Source of the DNA: Nisaea sediminum
GTDB lineage: Bacteria > Pseudomonadota > Alphaproteobacteria > Thalassobaculales > Thalassobaculaceae
Reading direction: 5' to 3'
DNA length: 64,000 nucleotides
Assembly (NCBI RefSeq): GCF_014904705.1
Contig: NZ_JACZCQ010000006.1
Location: forward strand, 620,001 to 684,000
Shown here: positions 26,566 to 38,396 of the stretch, in pieces
Numbering within the stretch: the first letter of the stretch is position 1
How the letters are laid out: every line of letters begins with the position of its first letter
Translations under genes and position numbers: made by a program
Notes under the pieces: model-generated
What the model was told of the DNA's origin: nothing
The model's database searches: none
The model's input: only the letters and a program-made list of their open reading frames with translations

Positions 26566-27540
26566 TTACGGCAGAAGAATGGTCGAGCCCGTGGTCTTGC
26601 GGGCTTCCAGCGCCTCGTGCGCCGCGCGGGCTTCGGCGAGCGGGAAGGTCTGGTCGATATGGATCTTCACCGCGCCGGACTTGACCGCGTCGAACAGATC
26701 GCCGGCGGTGGCCCGGAGATCGTCGGCCGTCGAGATGTAGTTGAACAGGGTCGGCCGGGTGAAGAAGAGCGAGCCCTTCTGCGCGAAGATACCGAGATTG
26801 ACCGGCGGGATCGGCCCGGCGGCCTGGCCGAAGCTCACCATCAGTCCTCTCGGACGCAGGCAGTCCAGCGACTTCTCGAAGGTGGTGGAGCCGATCGAAT
26901 CATAGACGACCGGGAGCTTCTTTCCATCGGTGATCTCGGTCACCCGGGCGACGAAATCCTCCTCGTTGTAGAGGATCGGATGATGGCAGCCGTTCGCCTT
27001 GGCGATTTCCGCCTTCTCCTTGCTGCCGACCGTGCCGATGACGGTGGCGCCGAGAGAGCTGGCCCACTGGCAGACGATCTGGCCGACGCCGCCGGCGGCG
27101 GCATGGATCAGGATCGTATCGCCTTTGGCGACCTTGTAGATCTGCCGGATCAGGTACTGCGCGGTCATGCCCTTCAGCATCATCGCGGCCGCGGTCTTGT
27201 CGTCGACGCCGTCGGGGATCTTCACCACGCGATCGGCGGCGATATTGCGGGCTTCGGCGTAGGAGCCTGGCGGCGGGGAGGCATAGGCGACACGGTCGCC
27301 TTCCTTCAGATCGGTGACGCCACTGCCGACCGCGGCGACCACGCCGGCGCCTTCCATGCCGATATTGGAGGGCAGGGGCAGGGGATAGAGGCCGCTGCGG
27401 TGGTAGGTGTCGATGAAGTTGAGCCCGATGGCGGTGTGCTTGACCTGGATCTCGCCCGCACCCGGTGCCGCGAGATCGACGTCGGTCATCTCGAGGACTT
27501 CGGGTCCGCCTGTTGTCTTGAACTGGATAGCCTTGACCAT
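26566..27540 (-). CDS. NADPH:quinone oxidoreductase (zeta-crystallin type)
   Basis: 324 aa from the ATG at 27540, which has AAGGGAAC upstream. MDR-superfamily protein without the zinc ligands. The N-terminal VKAIQFKTTGGPEVLEMTDV, GLNFIDTYHRSGLYP and NIGMEGAGVV are the QOR signature, and the nucleotide loop AAAGGVGQIVCQWA is near 150. It reduces quinones with NADPH in one-electron steps (E. coli QorA type). It is 25 bases from the dienelactone hydrolase gene and likely in the same unit. Confidence 0.93.
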   Translation of the reverse strand: MVKAIQFKTTGGPEVLEMTDVDLAAPGAGEIQVKHTAIGLNFIDTYHRSGLYPLPLPSNIGMEGAGVVAAVGSGVTDLKEGDRVAYASPPPGSYAEARNIAADRVVKIPDGVDDKTAAAMMLKGMTAQYLIRQIYKVAKGDTILIHAAAGGVGQIVCQWASSLGATVIGTVGSKEKAEIAKANGCHHPILYNEEDFVARVTEITDGKKLPVVYDSIGSTTFEKSLDCLRPRGLMVSFGQAAGPIPPVNLGIFAQKGSLFFTRPTLFNYISTADDLRATAGDLFDAVKSGAVKIHIDQTFPLAEARAAHEALEARKTTGSTILLP

Positions 27541-27565
27541 ATTGGTTGTTCCCTTGTGAGCCTTG

Positions 27566-28264
27566 TTATCCGAGGTTGGCCTTGAAGAAATCTGATGTCC
27601 GGCCGTTGGCGAGCTTCGCCGCCGCTGCGTCGTAATGGGCGCCGCCCTGGCGCGCGAAGGCATGATCCTGGCCTTCGTAGACATGCAGCGTCACCAGCGG
27701 ATTGCCGGAAAGCCCGGCCTTGATCTTCTCCTGCGCCTCCTTCGGCACGAAGCCGTCCTCGGAGGCGATATGGGAAAGATAAGGCTTTGAAATAGCTGAT
27801 GATTCTCCGAGAAGTTCATCGAGTCCGACGCCATAATAGGAGACGTTGCAGTCCGCGTCGGAGCGGGTGGCCATGAGATAGGCGAGCTTGCCGCCGAGGC
27901 AATAGCCGACCGACCCGGCCTTGCCGGTGCAGCCGCTCATGCCTTTCAGATGCGCGAGAGTCGCCTTCAGGTCCTCGACGCCCTTGTCGACGTCGAAGGC
28001 GTTGAACAGCGCAAAGGCCTTGTCCCATTCCGCCTGACTCTGGTCGGTGATGTCGATGCCGGGCTCGATGCGCCAGAAAATGTCGGGGCAGAGCACGTGA
28101 TAGCCTTCCGCCGCATAGGCGTCGGCCTGGTCGCGCATGACCTTGTTCACCCCGAAGATTTCCTGGATCAGAACGATCCCTGGCGCGTCGCCACCGCTTG
28201 GAGGCGCGGCGTGATAGGCCTGGAAGCTGCCGCCGTCGGCGGCCTTGACGGTCACATATGCCAT
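27566..28264 (-). CDS. Dienelactone hydrolase family protein
   Basis: 232 aa from the ATG at 28264, with GGGAGGGAGA upstream; the frame extends further but without a ribosome site. Alpha/beta hydrolase with a cysteine nucleophile in VGYCLGGKLAY near residue 120, an aspartate in ASEDGFVP near 170 and a histidine in GQDHAFAR near 205. These are the Cys-Asp-His triad of dienelactone hydrolases. Such enzymes open lactone rings in aromatic breakdown, but many paralogues have other ester substrates. No other aromatic-degradation gene is seen. Confidence 0.92.
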   Translation of the reverse strand: MAYVTVKAADGGSFQAYHAAPPSGGDAPGIVLIQEIFGVNKVMRDQADAYAAEGYHVLCPDIFWRIEPGIDITDQSQAEWDKAFALFNAFDVDKGVEDLKATLAHLKGMSGCTGKAGSVGYCLGGKLAYLMATRSDADCNVSYYGVGLDELLGESSAISKPYLSHIASEDGFVPKEAQEKIKAGLSGNPLVTLHVYEGQDHAFARQGGAHYDAAAAKLANGRTSDFFKANLG

Positions 28265-28355
28265 GGGTCTCCCTCCCTTGTGATGCAGCCGATTGGCCCC
28301 GAGACTAGGCGCGGGTATCGGGGCCTGTCCACGCTTCTGGTGGAACGAGTGTTCT

Positions 28356-28840
28356 TCAAAACAGGGTGAGCTGATCGGACTCGTGATCGAGCAGACGCTG
28401 CTTGGTCGCGATCCCGCCATCGCCCGAGAATCCGGTGAGCTTCCCGTCGCTGCCGACCACCCTGTGGCAAGGAATGATCAGCGGGATCGGATTGGCACCG
28501 CAGGCCCCGCCGACGGCGCGTGCAACGCCGCCGATCCGGTCTGCGATCTCGCCGTAGGTCAGCAGCTTGCCGAAGGGGATCTCCTTCATTGCATCCCAGA
28601 CGGAGTGTTCGAAAGCGGAGCCGCGATCATAGGCGAGCGGCAGGTCGAAGACTTTCAGCGTCTTGTCGAAATAGGCGCGGATCTGACGCTCGGCCTCAAG
28701 CAAGACATGGCTTGTCTCGGAATCGGAACGAACAGAGGATGTTTCACGTGAAACCCATGTGAGGCGGATGATGGATCCGTTCTCCTCCGTTAGGTGAATG
28801 CGGCCGATCGGGCTGTGGAAACTATGCTGCTGACGTGTGC

Positions 28841-28844
<4 letters not shown>
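28356..28844 (-). CDS. ogt: Methylated-DNA--protein-cysteine methyltransferase
   Basis: 162 aa from the ATG at 28844, overlapping the stop of the upstream gene by four bases. It repairs O6-methylguanine by transfer of the alkyl group to its own cysteine. The acceptor is Cys126 in IPCHRVV; the helix-turn-helix part around FGKLLTYGEIADRIGG and the asparagine in CGANPIPLI are in place. No AraC-like Ada domain is fused. Its coding sequence contains a parS site (28740-28755), translated as VSRET within a poorly conserved stretch near residues 31-35. Confidence 0.95.
28740..28755. other. parS: parS site 1 (inside ogt)
   Basis: TGTTTCACGTGAAACC matches the ParB-binding consensus TGTTTCACGTGAAACA at 15 of 16 positions; the inner 14 bases are a perfect palindrome. 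It lies about 7.3 kb right of the origin region. Confidence 0.9.
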
Positions 28845-30868
<2,024 letters not shown>

Positions 30869-30974
30869 GGGGGCTGGGTCCGGTCCGGGAATGAAGATGA
30901 TCGCCTCCAACCCAAGGTGAGGGCTGAGGCGCCGAAGGTCCAGCGCTGCGAAAGGCACGGGAGTCTGCCAGCTC

Positions 30975-32327
30975 ATGAACGGGTCGCCTGACGATACGAT
31001 CTACGCACTCGCCTCCGCGGCGGGACGCGCGGGCGTCGCCGTCTTCCGGGTGTCCGGTCCGCGCGCCTTTGAGGGTCTGCAGAAACTTACGGGGCTGGTT
31101 GGACTGGAGCCGCGCTATGCGGTCCGCGCGACCGTCCGGGACGGCGATGAGACCGTCGATGACGGCCTCGTTCTCGCCTTTGCGGCGCCGGCGAGCTTCA
31201 CCGGCGAGGATGTGGTCGAATATCAGCTCCATGGCGGCCGGGCGGTGGAAACCGCGATGCTCCGGGCTCTTGGAAGACTGCCGGGATACCGCATCGCGGA
31301 GCCCGGGGAGTTTTCCCGCCGCGCGGTACTCAACGGAAAGATGGATCTGACCGCCGCCGAAGGCATCGCGGACCTCGTGGACGCGGAAACTGACGCCCAG
31401 CGCATCCAGGCACGGCGGCAGAGCCGTGGCGCGCTCGGAGTGCTTTATTCGGACTGGCGCGCGCAAATCATCAAGATCCTGGCCTATATCGAGGCTCTGG
31501 TGGATTTCCCGGACGAGGATCTGCCGGAAGAAGTCTGGCAGCAGATCCGGGACCGGATGGAAGCGCTCGAGACCGGTATCGCGGTTCATCTTGACGACGG
31601 TGGGCGCGGGGAGCGCCTTCGGGACGGACTCCGTATGGCCATTGTCGGCCCCCCGAACACCGGCAAGTCATCCCTGCTGAACTGGCTCTCCAGAAGGGAT
31701 GCGGCGATAGTGTCGGATGTAGCGGGTACGACTCGGGACGTGATCGAGGTTCATCTTGATATTGGGGGATTCCCCGTGCTGGTAGCGGATACGGCCGGGC
31801 TCCGGGAAAGTATGGATTCGGTCGAGACGGAGGGAATTCGGAGGGCGAGGGCCTGGGCCGCGAGCGCCGACCTGGTGCTCGATCTCCGGGATGCGGCCGA
31901 AGAGGGCGCACCATCAAAGGCCTGCGAGAATCAGGAACGGATCTTAGTGGCGACGAAAGTGGACCGTCTGTCAGAAGCGGCCCGGGCAGGTCTTTCCGGA
32001 GAAAGGATGGCGATATCCGTGAAGACCGGGGAGGGGATGGACGCTTTTCTCTCCCGGATCGGCAATGTCGCGGCAGACCTGATGGATGTGGGCGAGGCAC
32101 CGGCCCTGACGCGGGCGCGGCACCGCGAAGGCCTTACGGAGTGCCTGGAGCATCTGCGCCGCGCCGGGGCGCTCGCGCGTTTCGAGGCGGGCGAGGAGGA
32201 GGTCGAATACGGCCTCGTGGCCGAGGATTTGCGCCTCGCTGCCCGCGCGCTGGGACGCGTCACTGGGGCGGTGGATATCGAAGAGATACTGGATCTTGTG
32301 TTTTCAGAGTTCTGCATCGGTAAATAG
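30975..32327 (+). CDS. mnmE: tRNA modification GTPase MnmE
   Basis: 450 aa. With MnmG it adds the (carboxymethyl)aminomethyl group to U34 of certain tRNAs. The N-terminal folate-binding domain (1-115) starts DTIYALASAAGRAGVAVFRVSGP. The G domain has P-loop GPPNTGKSSL near 222-231, DTAGLRES near 270 and TKVD near 325. The C-terminus ends in CIGK, the conserved redox cysteine motif of the family. It is the first gene of a run with mnmG, rsmG, parA and parB. Confidence 0.97.
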   Translation: MNGSPDDTIYALASAAGRAGVAVFRVSGPRAFEGLQKLTGLVGLEPRYAVRATVRDGDETVDDGLVLAFAAPASFTGEDVVEYQLHGGRAVETAMLRALGRLPGYRIAEPGEFSRRAVLNGKMDLTAAEGIADLVDAETDAQRIQARRQSRGALGVLYSDWRAQIIKILAYIEALVDFPDEDLPEEVWQQIRDRMEALETGIAVHLDDGGRGERLRDGLRMAIVGPPNTGKSSLLNWLSRRDAAIVSDVAGTTRDVIEVHLDIGGFPVLVADTAGLRESMDSVETEGIRRARAWAASADLVLDLRDAAEEGAPSKACENQERILVATKVDRLSEAARAGLSGERMAISVKTGEGMDAFLSRIGNVAADLMDVGEAPALTRARHREGLTECLEHLRRAGALARFEAGEEEVEYGLVAEDLRLAARALGRVTGAVDIEEILDLVFSEFCIGK

Positions 32328-32334
32328 GCGGTCC

Positions 32335-32350
32335 TGTTTCACGTGAAACA
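32335..32350. other. parS: parS site 2 (between mnmE and mnmG)
   Basis: TGTTTCACGTGAAACA is identical over all 16 bases to the classical parS consensus. It is seven bases after the mnmE stop and 95 before the mnmG start, the only one of the three sites outside a gene. Confidence 0.96.
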
Positions 32351-32445
32351 CGCAGGGCCGGTATCGCGAATGAAGCATTGCGTTTTGTCGGACGGAACCT
32401 CATTTTGTGCCACACAGAGAGCCATGCGATCCGGAGACTGGTTCC

Positions 32446-34305
32446 ATGTATGACGTGATTGTCGTGGGCGGCGGCCACGCGGGCTGCGAAGCGGCGGCCG
32501 CGGCGGCCCGGATGGGCGCCCGGACGCTTCTGGCCACCCACAAGATCGAGACCATCGGAGAGATGTCCTGCAACCCGGCCATTGGCGGCCTGGGTAAGGG
32601 TCATCTCGTGCGCGAGGTCGATGCGCTAGACGGCATCATGGGCCGCGCCATCGATCGCGCAGGCATCCAGTTCCGCATGCTGAACCGGAGCAAGGGTCCG
32701 GCCGTACGCGGCCCGCGGGCCCAGGCGGACCGGGCGCTCTACCGCAAGGCCATCCAGGATCTTCTCGCGGATGAGAAGCAGCTCACTATCGAGGCGGCTT
32801 CGGTCGAGGACCTGATTCTGGACGAGAGCGGCGCGATTGCCGGAATCGTGGTCGAGGGCGGGCGCGAGATTCGCGCGGGCGCCGTGGTGCTCACCACGGG
32901 AACATTCCTGCGCGGCGAGATCCATCTCGGCGAGGAACGACGCCCCGCGGGACGGGTCGGCGATGCGCCGGCGGTGGCGCTGGCCGAAACTCTGGCGCGT
33001 TTCCAGTTCCGCCTCGGCCGGCTCAAGACCGGCACGCCGGCGCGGCTCGACGGCACGACGATCGACTGGTCGGGCCTGCAGGAGCAGAAAGCCGACGATC
33101 CGCCGGAACCCTTCTCCTATCTGACGGACCGGATCGAGGTGCCGCAGATCAGCTGCTACATCACCTATACCAACGAGCGCACGCACCAGCTCATTCGGGA
33201 CAATCTGCATCGCTCGGCGATGTATGGCGGCCGAATCGAGGGGGTCGGACCGCGCTACTGTCCGTCCATCGAGGACAAGGTGGTCCGCTTCGAGGATCGC
33301 TCGCAGCACCAGATCTTCCTCGAGCCCGAGGGGCTGGACGATCCGACGGTCTATCCGAACGGGATCTCCACCTCGCTTCCGGCCGATGTGCAGCGCGAGA
33401 TGTTCAAGACCATCCCGGGGCTGGAGAACGCGCAGATCATCCGCCCGGGCTACGCGATCGAGTACGATTACGTGGATCCGCGGGAACTTTCGCACACGCT
33501 GGAGACCAAGCGGGTGCCGAGGCTCTATTTTGCGGGGCAGATCAACGGAACCACGGGCTACGAGGAAGCCGCGGCGCAGGGCCTGATGGCCGGCGTCAAC
33601 GCGGCGCTCCGGACCGGTGGCCGGGACGAGCGGTTCGTCCTCGACAGGGCGGATGCCTATATCGGCGTACTGATCGACGACCTGGTGACCAAGGGCGTCA
33701 GCGAGCCCTACCGCATGCTGACCTCGCGGGCCGAGTACCGGCTCCGGCTGCGCGCCGACAATGCAGATCAGCGTCTGACGGCGAAGGGCATGGAGATCGG
33801 CTGCGTCGGCGATGGGCGCGCGACGCGTTTCATGGAGAAGCTTGCAGCGGTCGAGGAGGGGCGGGCGCTGGCCCGCACGCTCGGCGGAACGCCGAACGCG
33901 CTGCAGAAAGCCGGGATCAAGGTCAATCAGGACGGCGTCTGGCGCAGTGCCTTCGACATTCTCGGCTACCGGACCGTGAGCTGGGACAATCTGGTGGCGC
34001 TCTGGCCGGAGCTTGGCGCGCTGGAGCCCGCCGTGGCCGAGCAGGTGCAGATCGACGCGCAATATGCCGGCTATATCGAGCGCCAGGAAAGCGATGTCGC
34101 GGCCTACCGGCGGGACGAGGCGCTGGAGATCCCGGAGACGCTGGACTATGCCGCGATCTCCGGGCTTTCGAACGAGGTGCGGGAGAAGCTGATCAAGGTT
34201 GCGCCCCGCACCATCGGCCAGGCGGCCCGGATCGACGGCGTGACGCCGGCGGCCGTAATTCTGCTGCTGCGCCACGTGCGCCGGATCGGCAGGGACGCAG
34301 CGTGA
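32446..34305 (+). CDS. mnmG: tRNA uridine-5-carboxymethylaminomethyl modification enzyme MnmG
   Basis: 619 aa from the ATG at 32446 with GGAG upstream. FAD-binding partner of MnmE (also called GidA). The dinucleotide loop [19 protein letters not shown] is at residues 6-24, the conserved [21 protein letters not shown] at about 46-66 and [16 protein letters not shown] near 365-380. The C-terminal helical domain that binds MnmE is complete. Its TGA overlaps the GTG start of rsmG. Confidence 0.97.
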   Translation: MYDVIVVGGGHAGCEAAAAAARMGARTLLATHKIETIGEMSCNPAIGGLGKGHLVREVDALDGIMGRAIDRAGIQFRMLNRSKGPAVRGPRAQADRALYRKAIQDLLADEKQLTIEAASVEDLILDESGAIAGIVVEGGREIRAGAVVLTTGTFLRGEIHLGEERRPAGRVGDAPAVALAETLARFQFRLGRLKTGTPARLDGTTIDWSGLQEQKADDPPEPFSYLTDRIEVPQISCYITYTNERTHQLIRDNLHRSAMYGGRIEGVGPRYCPSIEDKVVRFEDRSQHQIFLEPEGLDDPTVYPNGISTSLPADVQREMFKTIPGLENAQIIRPGYAIEYDYVDPRELSHTLETKRVPRLYFAGQINGTTGYEEAAAQGLMAGVNAALRTGGRDERFVLDRADAYIGVLIDDLVTKGVSEPYRMLTSRAEYRLRLRADNADQRLTAKGMEIGCVGDGRATRFMEKLAAVEEGRALARTLGGTPNALQKAGIKVNQDGVWRSAFDILGYRTVSWDNLVALWPELGALEPAVAEQVQIDAQYAGYIERQESDVAAYRRDEALEIPETLDYAAISGLSNEVREKLIKVAPRTIGQAARIDGVTPAAVILLLRHVRRIGRDAA

Positions 34306-34928
34306 GTCCTGAGGAGTTCGCTGGCCGGACGGGCGTTTCACGTGAAACGCTCGAACGCCTGAAAATCTACGCTGGGATGGTGGAGCGCTATCAGCGTGCC
34401 ATCAATCTCGTCTCCAAGAGCACGTTGCCGGACATCTGGCTCCGTCATTTCCTCGATTCGGCTCAGATATTCCCCGAACTTCCGCCGGCTCACCGGCGCC
34501 TGCTCGATATCGGCAGCGGTGCCGGCTTCCCTGGGCTCGTTCTGGCGATCATGGGCGCGCATGATGTGCATCTATGCGAGTCGGATCAGCGCAAGGCGGT
34601 TTTCCTGCGCGAATCAGCTCGCGCCTGCGGCGCCGAAGTGACGGTTCACGCTAGTAGGGTAGAATCGGTCAGCCCACTAGATGTTGATATTGTGACCGCA
34701 AGAGCGCTCGCGTCTGTCGATGTATTACTTGACTACTCCAAGCCGCATCTAAGGGATGACGGCATTTGCCTCTTTCTAAAGGGTAGGGCGGTCGAGAAGG
34801 AATTGACTACCGCACGGGAAAGGTGGAATATGGCGGAAACCCTCACCCCGAGCTGGTCGGACCCCGAGGGATGTCTCTTGTGCTTGGAGGGCATATCGTA
34901 TGTCGAAAGCCATGATGCTGAGGGGTGA
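34302..34928 (+). CDS. rsmG: 16S rRNA (guanine527-N7)-methyltransferase RsmG
   Basis: 208 aa from the GTG at 34302 (GTGA junction with mnmG). The SAM-binding motif is [19 protein letters not shown] near 67-85, with [11 protein letters not shown] and [13 protein letters not shown] following. It methylates G527 of 16S rRNA; also called GidB. The N-terminal [13 protein letters not shown] is encoded by a parS palindrome. The part after about 34650 has lower GC and more rare-looking codons (AGT AGG GTA GAA) than its neighbours. Its end overlaps parA by 29 bases. Confidence 0.95.
   Translation: MSPEEFAGRTGVSRETLERLKIYAGMVERYQRAINLVSKSTLPDIWLRHFLDSAQIFPELPPAHRRLLDIGSGAGFPGLVLAIMGAHDVHLCESDQRKAVFLRESARACGAEVTVHASRVESVSPLDVDIVTARALASVDVLLDYSKPHLRDDGICLFLKGRAVEKELTTARERWNMAETLTPSWSDPEGCLLCLEGISYVESHDAEG
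34334..34349. other. parS: parS site 3 (inside rsmG)
   Basis: CGTTTCACGTGAAACG has the perfect 14-base core GTTTCACGTGAAAC with changed outer bases. It is about 570 bases upstream of the parA start and translates as VSRET in RsmG. Confidence 0.9.
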
Positions 34929-35727
34929 TGCCGCCGTAGCGCCCCGGATTCTCGCCGTCGTGAACCAGAAGGGCGGGGTCGGCAAGACCACAACCACCAT
35001 CAATCTCGCCACCGCGCTCGCCGCCTGCCAGAAAAAGGTGTTGGTCATCGATCTCGATCCGCAGGGCAATGCGAGCACCGGGCTCGGTGTGCCGCGGAAG
35101 AACCGGGACGAGGATTCCTATTCGGTGCTGATCGGCGCCTCGGCCATCGCCGACGCGACCCTCGAGACGGAAGTGCCCCGGCTCTGCATCGTGCCGTCCT
35201 CGCAGGACCTCTCCGGCGCGGAGATCGAGCTGGTGACGATCGAGGACCGGGAGTTCAGGCTGCGCGAGGCGCTGGTCCGGCATATGGCTCCGGGGACCAA
35301 CACCTATGACTATATCCTGATCGACTGTCCGCCGTCGCTCGGCCTGCTGACACTCAACGCGCTGGTCGCGGCGGACGCGGTGCTTGTGCCGCTGCAGTGC
35401 GAGTTCTACGCACTGGAGGGTCTCAGCCAGCTGATGCGGACGGTGGAGCGCGTGCGCACCGCCTTCAATCCGGACCTGGAGATCCAGGGCGTGGTGCTGA
35501 CCATGTTCGACCGCCGCAACAATCTCTCCATCGCGGTGGCCGAGGACGTGCGGGAGCATTTCGGCGACAAGGTCTACCGCACCGTGATCCCGCGCAACGT
35601 CCGGGTCTCCGAGGCGCCCTCGCACGGGCTGCCGGTCATCGTCTATGATATGCGCTGCTCGGGCTCGCAGGCCTATATCCATCTGGCCAGCGAAGTCATG
35701 AAGCGCGAAAGGAGCATCGCCGCGTGA
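34900..35727 (+). CDS. parA: Chromosome partitioning ATPase ParA
   Basis: 275 aa from the ATG at 34900, which overlaps rsmG by 29 bases; ATGs at 34912 and 34915 are alternatives that shorten the N-terminus. The deviant Walker A VVNQKGGVGKTTTTINLATA is at about 20-39, Walker A' and B are seen as VIDLDPQGNAS and YILIDCPPSLGLLTLNAL. It is the nonspecific DNA-binding ATPase whose gradient moves ParB-parS complexes, so it segregates the origin. It is coupled to parB by a GTGA overlap. Confidence 0.97.
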   Translation: MSKAMMLRGDAAVAPRILAVVNQKGGVGKTTTTINLATALAACQKKVLVIDLDPQGNASTGLGVPRKNRDEDSYSVLIGASAIADATLETEVPRLCIVPSSQDLSGAEIELVTIEDREFRLREALVRHMAPGTNTYDYILIDCPPSLGLLTLNALVAADAVLVPLQCEFYALEGLSQLMRTVERVRTAFNPDLEIQGVVLTMFDRRNNLSIAVAEDVREHFGDKVYRTVIPRNVRVSEAPSHGLPVIVYDMRCSGSQAYIHLASEVMKRERSIAA

Positions 35728-36794
35728 GCATGGAAAACGGCAGCGCCAGCGCCAAGAACCGGCGGCTCGGCCGCGGGCTCGCCTCGCTCCTCGGTGAGGG
35801 CGAGACGGATGGCGGCTCCGTCGACCGGCTGCAGCAGAGCAGGTCGGTTCCGATCGAGAAGGTGCATCCGGGCCGCTTCCAGCCGCGCCGGATCTTCGAC
35901 GAGGAGGAACTGGACGCGCTGGCGGACAGCATCCGCGAGAAGGGCGTCATCCAGCCGATCCTGCTGCGCCGCGATCCGGACCAGTCCGGCACGTTCGAGA
36001 TCATCGCCGGCGAGCGCCGTTGGCGCGCGGCCCAGCGCGCCCAGCTGCACGAGATCCCGGCGCATATACGTGAGTTCGACGATCGCGAAGCGCTCGAGAT
36101 CGCGATCATCGAGAACGTCCAGCGCGAGGACCTCAATCCGCTCGAAGAAGCCGAGGGCTATCACCGTCTGGTCGAGGAGCATGGACACTCCCAGCAGGAC
36201 GTTGCGCGGGCGGTCGGCAAGAGCCGCAGCCATGTTGCCAACACCATGCGCCTGCTGGCGCTACCGACGGAAGTACGCGGTTATCTCGATGCCGGCGAGA
36301 TCAGCGCCGGCCATGCCCGCGCGCTGCTGACGGCGGAGAATCCGGCGGCGCTGGCGGCCGAGGTAGTGCGCCGGAAGCTCAATGTCCGCGAGACAGAACG
36401 CCTCGTTCAGAAGGAAAAGCAGCCGTCCGGTCAGACCGCGCCGAAGCAGGCTCGCCGGAAGGCTTCGGTCGAGAAGGATGCCGACACCAGGGCGCTGGAG
36501 CAGGATCTGTCCCAGAAGCTCGGCATGCATGTGGAGATCGCGACAGGCGTCGACGGCCAGTCGGGCGCGCTGATGATCCAGTACGAGAGCTTGGAGCAGC
36601 TCGACGCGCTGCTCGCGATCATGTCGGCGCCGCGTACGGTGAGTGCCGACTTCGGTTCGCCTGCGATGAGCGGCTTTCTCGGGGACGTGCCCGACTACGA
36701 TCAGGAGACGGCGGAAGAGATCGCGAAGGCCGACGGCAACTCGATCGATTTCAGCGAGCTGATCGAAGACGGCGAGACGACCCCGTCATCCTGA
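35724..36794 (+). CDS. parB: Chromosome partitioning protein ParB
   Basis: 356 aa from the GTG at 35724; an ATG at 35730 is possible. The N-terminal RRLGRGLASLLGEGE binds ParA. The CTPase domain (about 40-130) includes IEKVHPGRFQPRRIFDEEEL and the CTP-binding GERRWRAAQRA. The helix-turn-helix SQQDVARAVGKSRSHVANTM near 155-175 recognises parS. The C-terminal 60 residues form the dimer domain. The three parS sites lie 1.4-7 kb upstream, so the complete system is present. Confidence 0.97.
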   Translation: MSMENGSASAKNRRLGRGLASLLGEGETDGGSVDRLQQSRSVPIEKVHPGRFQPRRIFDEEELDALADSIREKGVIQPILLRRDPDQSGTFEIIAGERRWRAAQRAQLHEIPAHIREFDDREALEIAIIENVQREDLNPLEEAEGYHRLVEEHGHSQQDVARAVGKSRSHVANTMRLLALPTEVRGYLDAGEISAGHARALLTAENPAALAAEVVRRKLNVRETERLVQKEKQPSGQTAPKQARRKASVEKDADTRALEQDLSQKLGMHVEIATGVDGQSGALMIQYESLEQLDALLAIMSAPRTVSADFGSPAMSGFLGDVPDYDQETAEEIAKADGNSIDFSELIEDGETTPSS

Positions 36795-36818
36795 TTTTCC
36801 TGGCGAGAACCGCGACGG

Positions 36819-37862
36819 TTACCGGCCGGGTGCCCGGGCCCGGCTACGCGCCGCGCTGTAGGCGAGGCCGAGCAGGGTCTGTCCGGCGACGGCAAGATCC
36901 GGCGTGCCGGTCGACTTGCACTGGGTCTCGGCTTCCGCGAGGCGGGTGAGGGCAAGACGCAGGCGCTGGATCGGCCAGGCCCTGAGCTGCGCCATGAAGG
37001 CCGGTTTCACCGCGAAAAAGAGAGGCGGCCGCAGTTTCTGCACCGCCTGATCGGCGCTGTCCCCGTCCGCCATATGCGCCGCCGCCCGATGCAGCCGCTG
37101 AAAGTGCCTCAGCACCGCACGAAGGACAGCGATCGCGTTCAATCCGTCGGCATAGCCGCGCTGCAACATGCGATCCGCTGTGGCCACATCGCCGCTCGCG
37201 ACCGCAAGGGCGATCTGGTCCAGGGCGAGGGCGCTGCTGTCGCCGACGAGCTGCTGGGCGTCCTCCAGGCTCGCCTCGCCTCCCTTGCCGACATAGAGCG
37301 CCAGCTTCTCGATCTCGGAGCGGGTTACCCGCCGATCGCCGCCGAGATGCGCGATCATGTACGCGAGGGCGTCCGGTGTGGCGCGCACCTCGAAGCTCGC
37401 GAGGGTCTCCCGTATGACTGCGTCGAGGCCGGCGCCGCTGTCGAGATAGCAGGGGATGGCCGCTGCATGTTTCTCGGTCTCGAAGAGCTTGCGCAGTTTC
37501 GAACGCGCCTCGAGCGCTCCCGCCTCGATGATCACGAGGCTGTCGCCGGTCTCGGTGCCCAGCGCGAGTTCGGCCGAGGCGGTCACCGTATCGGTCGCGC
37601 CACGGAGCCTTACCAGCCGCCGCCCGCCGGTCAGCGAGATCGCGGCGGCCTCGTCCGCGATGCGGCTCGGCTCGTCTTTCAGGCTTTCCGGCACGAGGTC
37701 GGCGACCTGGAACGGGTCGGCGAGATTCTCGACGACGGTCTTGGCGATCTGGTCGGAGATTTCACGAACCTGGCCGCCGTCCGGCCCGTATATCAGGATG
37801 GCCCGGACATGCTCCGGCGGGCGGCGGATGAAACCAGCAATCTCGTTCGATTTCAGCTTCAT
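36819..37862 (-). CDS. holA: DNA polymerase III delta subunit
   Basis: 347 aa. Clamp-loader subunit that opens the sliding clamp. The N-terminal MKLKSNEIAGFIRRPPEHVRAILIYGPDGG is the alphaproteobacterial HolA form, with a degenerate AAA+ domain, and the region DRRVTRSEIEKLALYVG near 170-185 and VLRAVLRHFQRLHRAA near 245-260 are conserved. It is the last gene of leuS-lptE-holA, a common order. It converges on parB with only 24 bases between the stops and no visible terminator. Confidence 0.93.
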   Translation of the reverse strand: MKLKSNEIAGFIRRPPEHVRAILIYGPDGGQVREISDQIAKTVVENLADPFQVADLVPESLKDEPSRIADEAAAISLTGGRRLVRLRGATDTVTASAELALGTETGDSLVIIEAGALEARSKLRKLFETEKHAAAIPCYLDSGAGLDAVIRETLASFEVRATPDALAYMIAHLGGDRRVTRSEIEKLALYVGKGGEASLEDAQQLVGDSSALALDQIALAVASGDVATADRMLQRGYADGLNAIAVLRAVLRHFQRLHRAAAHMADGDSADQAVQKLRPPLFFAVKPAFMAQLRAWPIQRLRLALTRLAEAETQCKSTGTPDLAVAGQTLLGLAYSAARSRARAPGR

Positions 37863-37874
37863 CGCCGGTCTCCG

Positions 37875-38396
37875 TCAGGAGCCGCGGATACGATTGAAGT
37901 AGAGGCCGAGACGCAGCCGGATGTCCTCGCTGATCTCGTCGGCGGCACGGCGGCGTGCGTCTTTCTCGGCGGACAGCGTGGCGAAATCCGAATCCACCCG
38001 GTTGAAGGTCGTCGTGGACTCGGACTGTCCGCGGTGCACCGGCTGTCCGGTCTCCAGATCGACCAGGATGAAGGTGGCGGCGAACCGTACCTTCGCGAAG
38101 GTCGACGTCGAGTCCTTCAGGATCACCAAGTTGGATCGGGTCTCACTGAGGCCGACATCGAGCCGGTAGCGGGCCCGGCCCGGTGTCCCCCGCGGGGTCA
38201 ACTTGTCGAGCAGGCTGTTGCGCAGGAGCTGACCGGCCCGGTCCGAGATCGGCGATATCGCAATGGAGGCGAGATCCTCGGTGACGGCACTCTGCCGCCC
38301 GGTATCGCCGGACCGTTTCCCATAGACCGGCTGGAACCCGCAGGCGCCGAGGGCGAGGAGAAGAACCAGGACGGAGGCGGTGAGCGCTCTAGGCAA
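37875..38396 (-). CDS. lptE: LPS assembly lipoprotein LptE
   Basis: 173 aa. The signal peptide ends in a lipobox (ALGAC, lipidated Cys19), followed by [11 protein letters not shown], the usual start of mature LptE in alphaproteobacteria. The rest ([21 protein letters not shown] and [20 protein letters not shown]) fits the small alpha/beta fold that plugs the LptD barrel in the outer membrane. It overlaps leuS by eight bases and lies 12 bases upstream of holA. Confidence 0.92.
   Translation of the reverse strand: MPRALTASVLVLLLALGACGFQPVYGKRSGDTGRQSAVTEDLASIAISPISDRAGQLLRNSLLDKLTPRGTPGRARYRLDVGLSETRSNLVILKDSTSTFAKVRFAATFILVDLETGQPVHRGQSESTTTFNRVDSDFATLSAEKDARRRAADEISEDIRLRLGLYFNRIRGS

Noticed and set aside
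30869-30976. An N-terminal extension of the thioredoxin-domain protein reaching the mnmE start
   Set aside because: The family starts at MRNELDKET; the extension has no homologous look and would overlap the mnmE start and its promoter.
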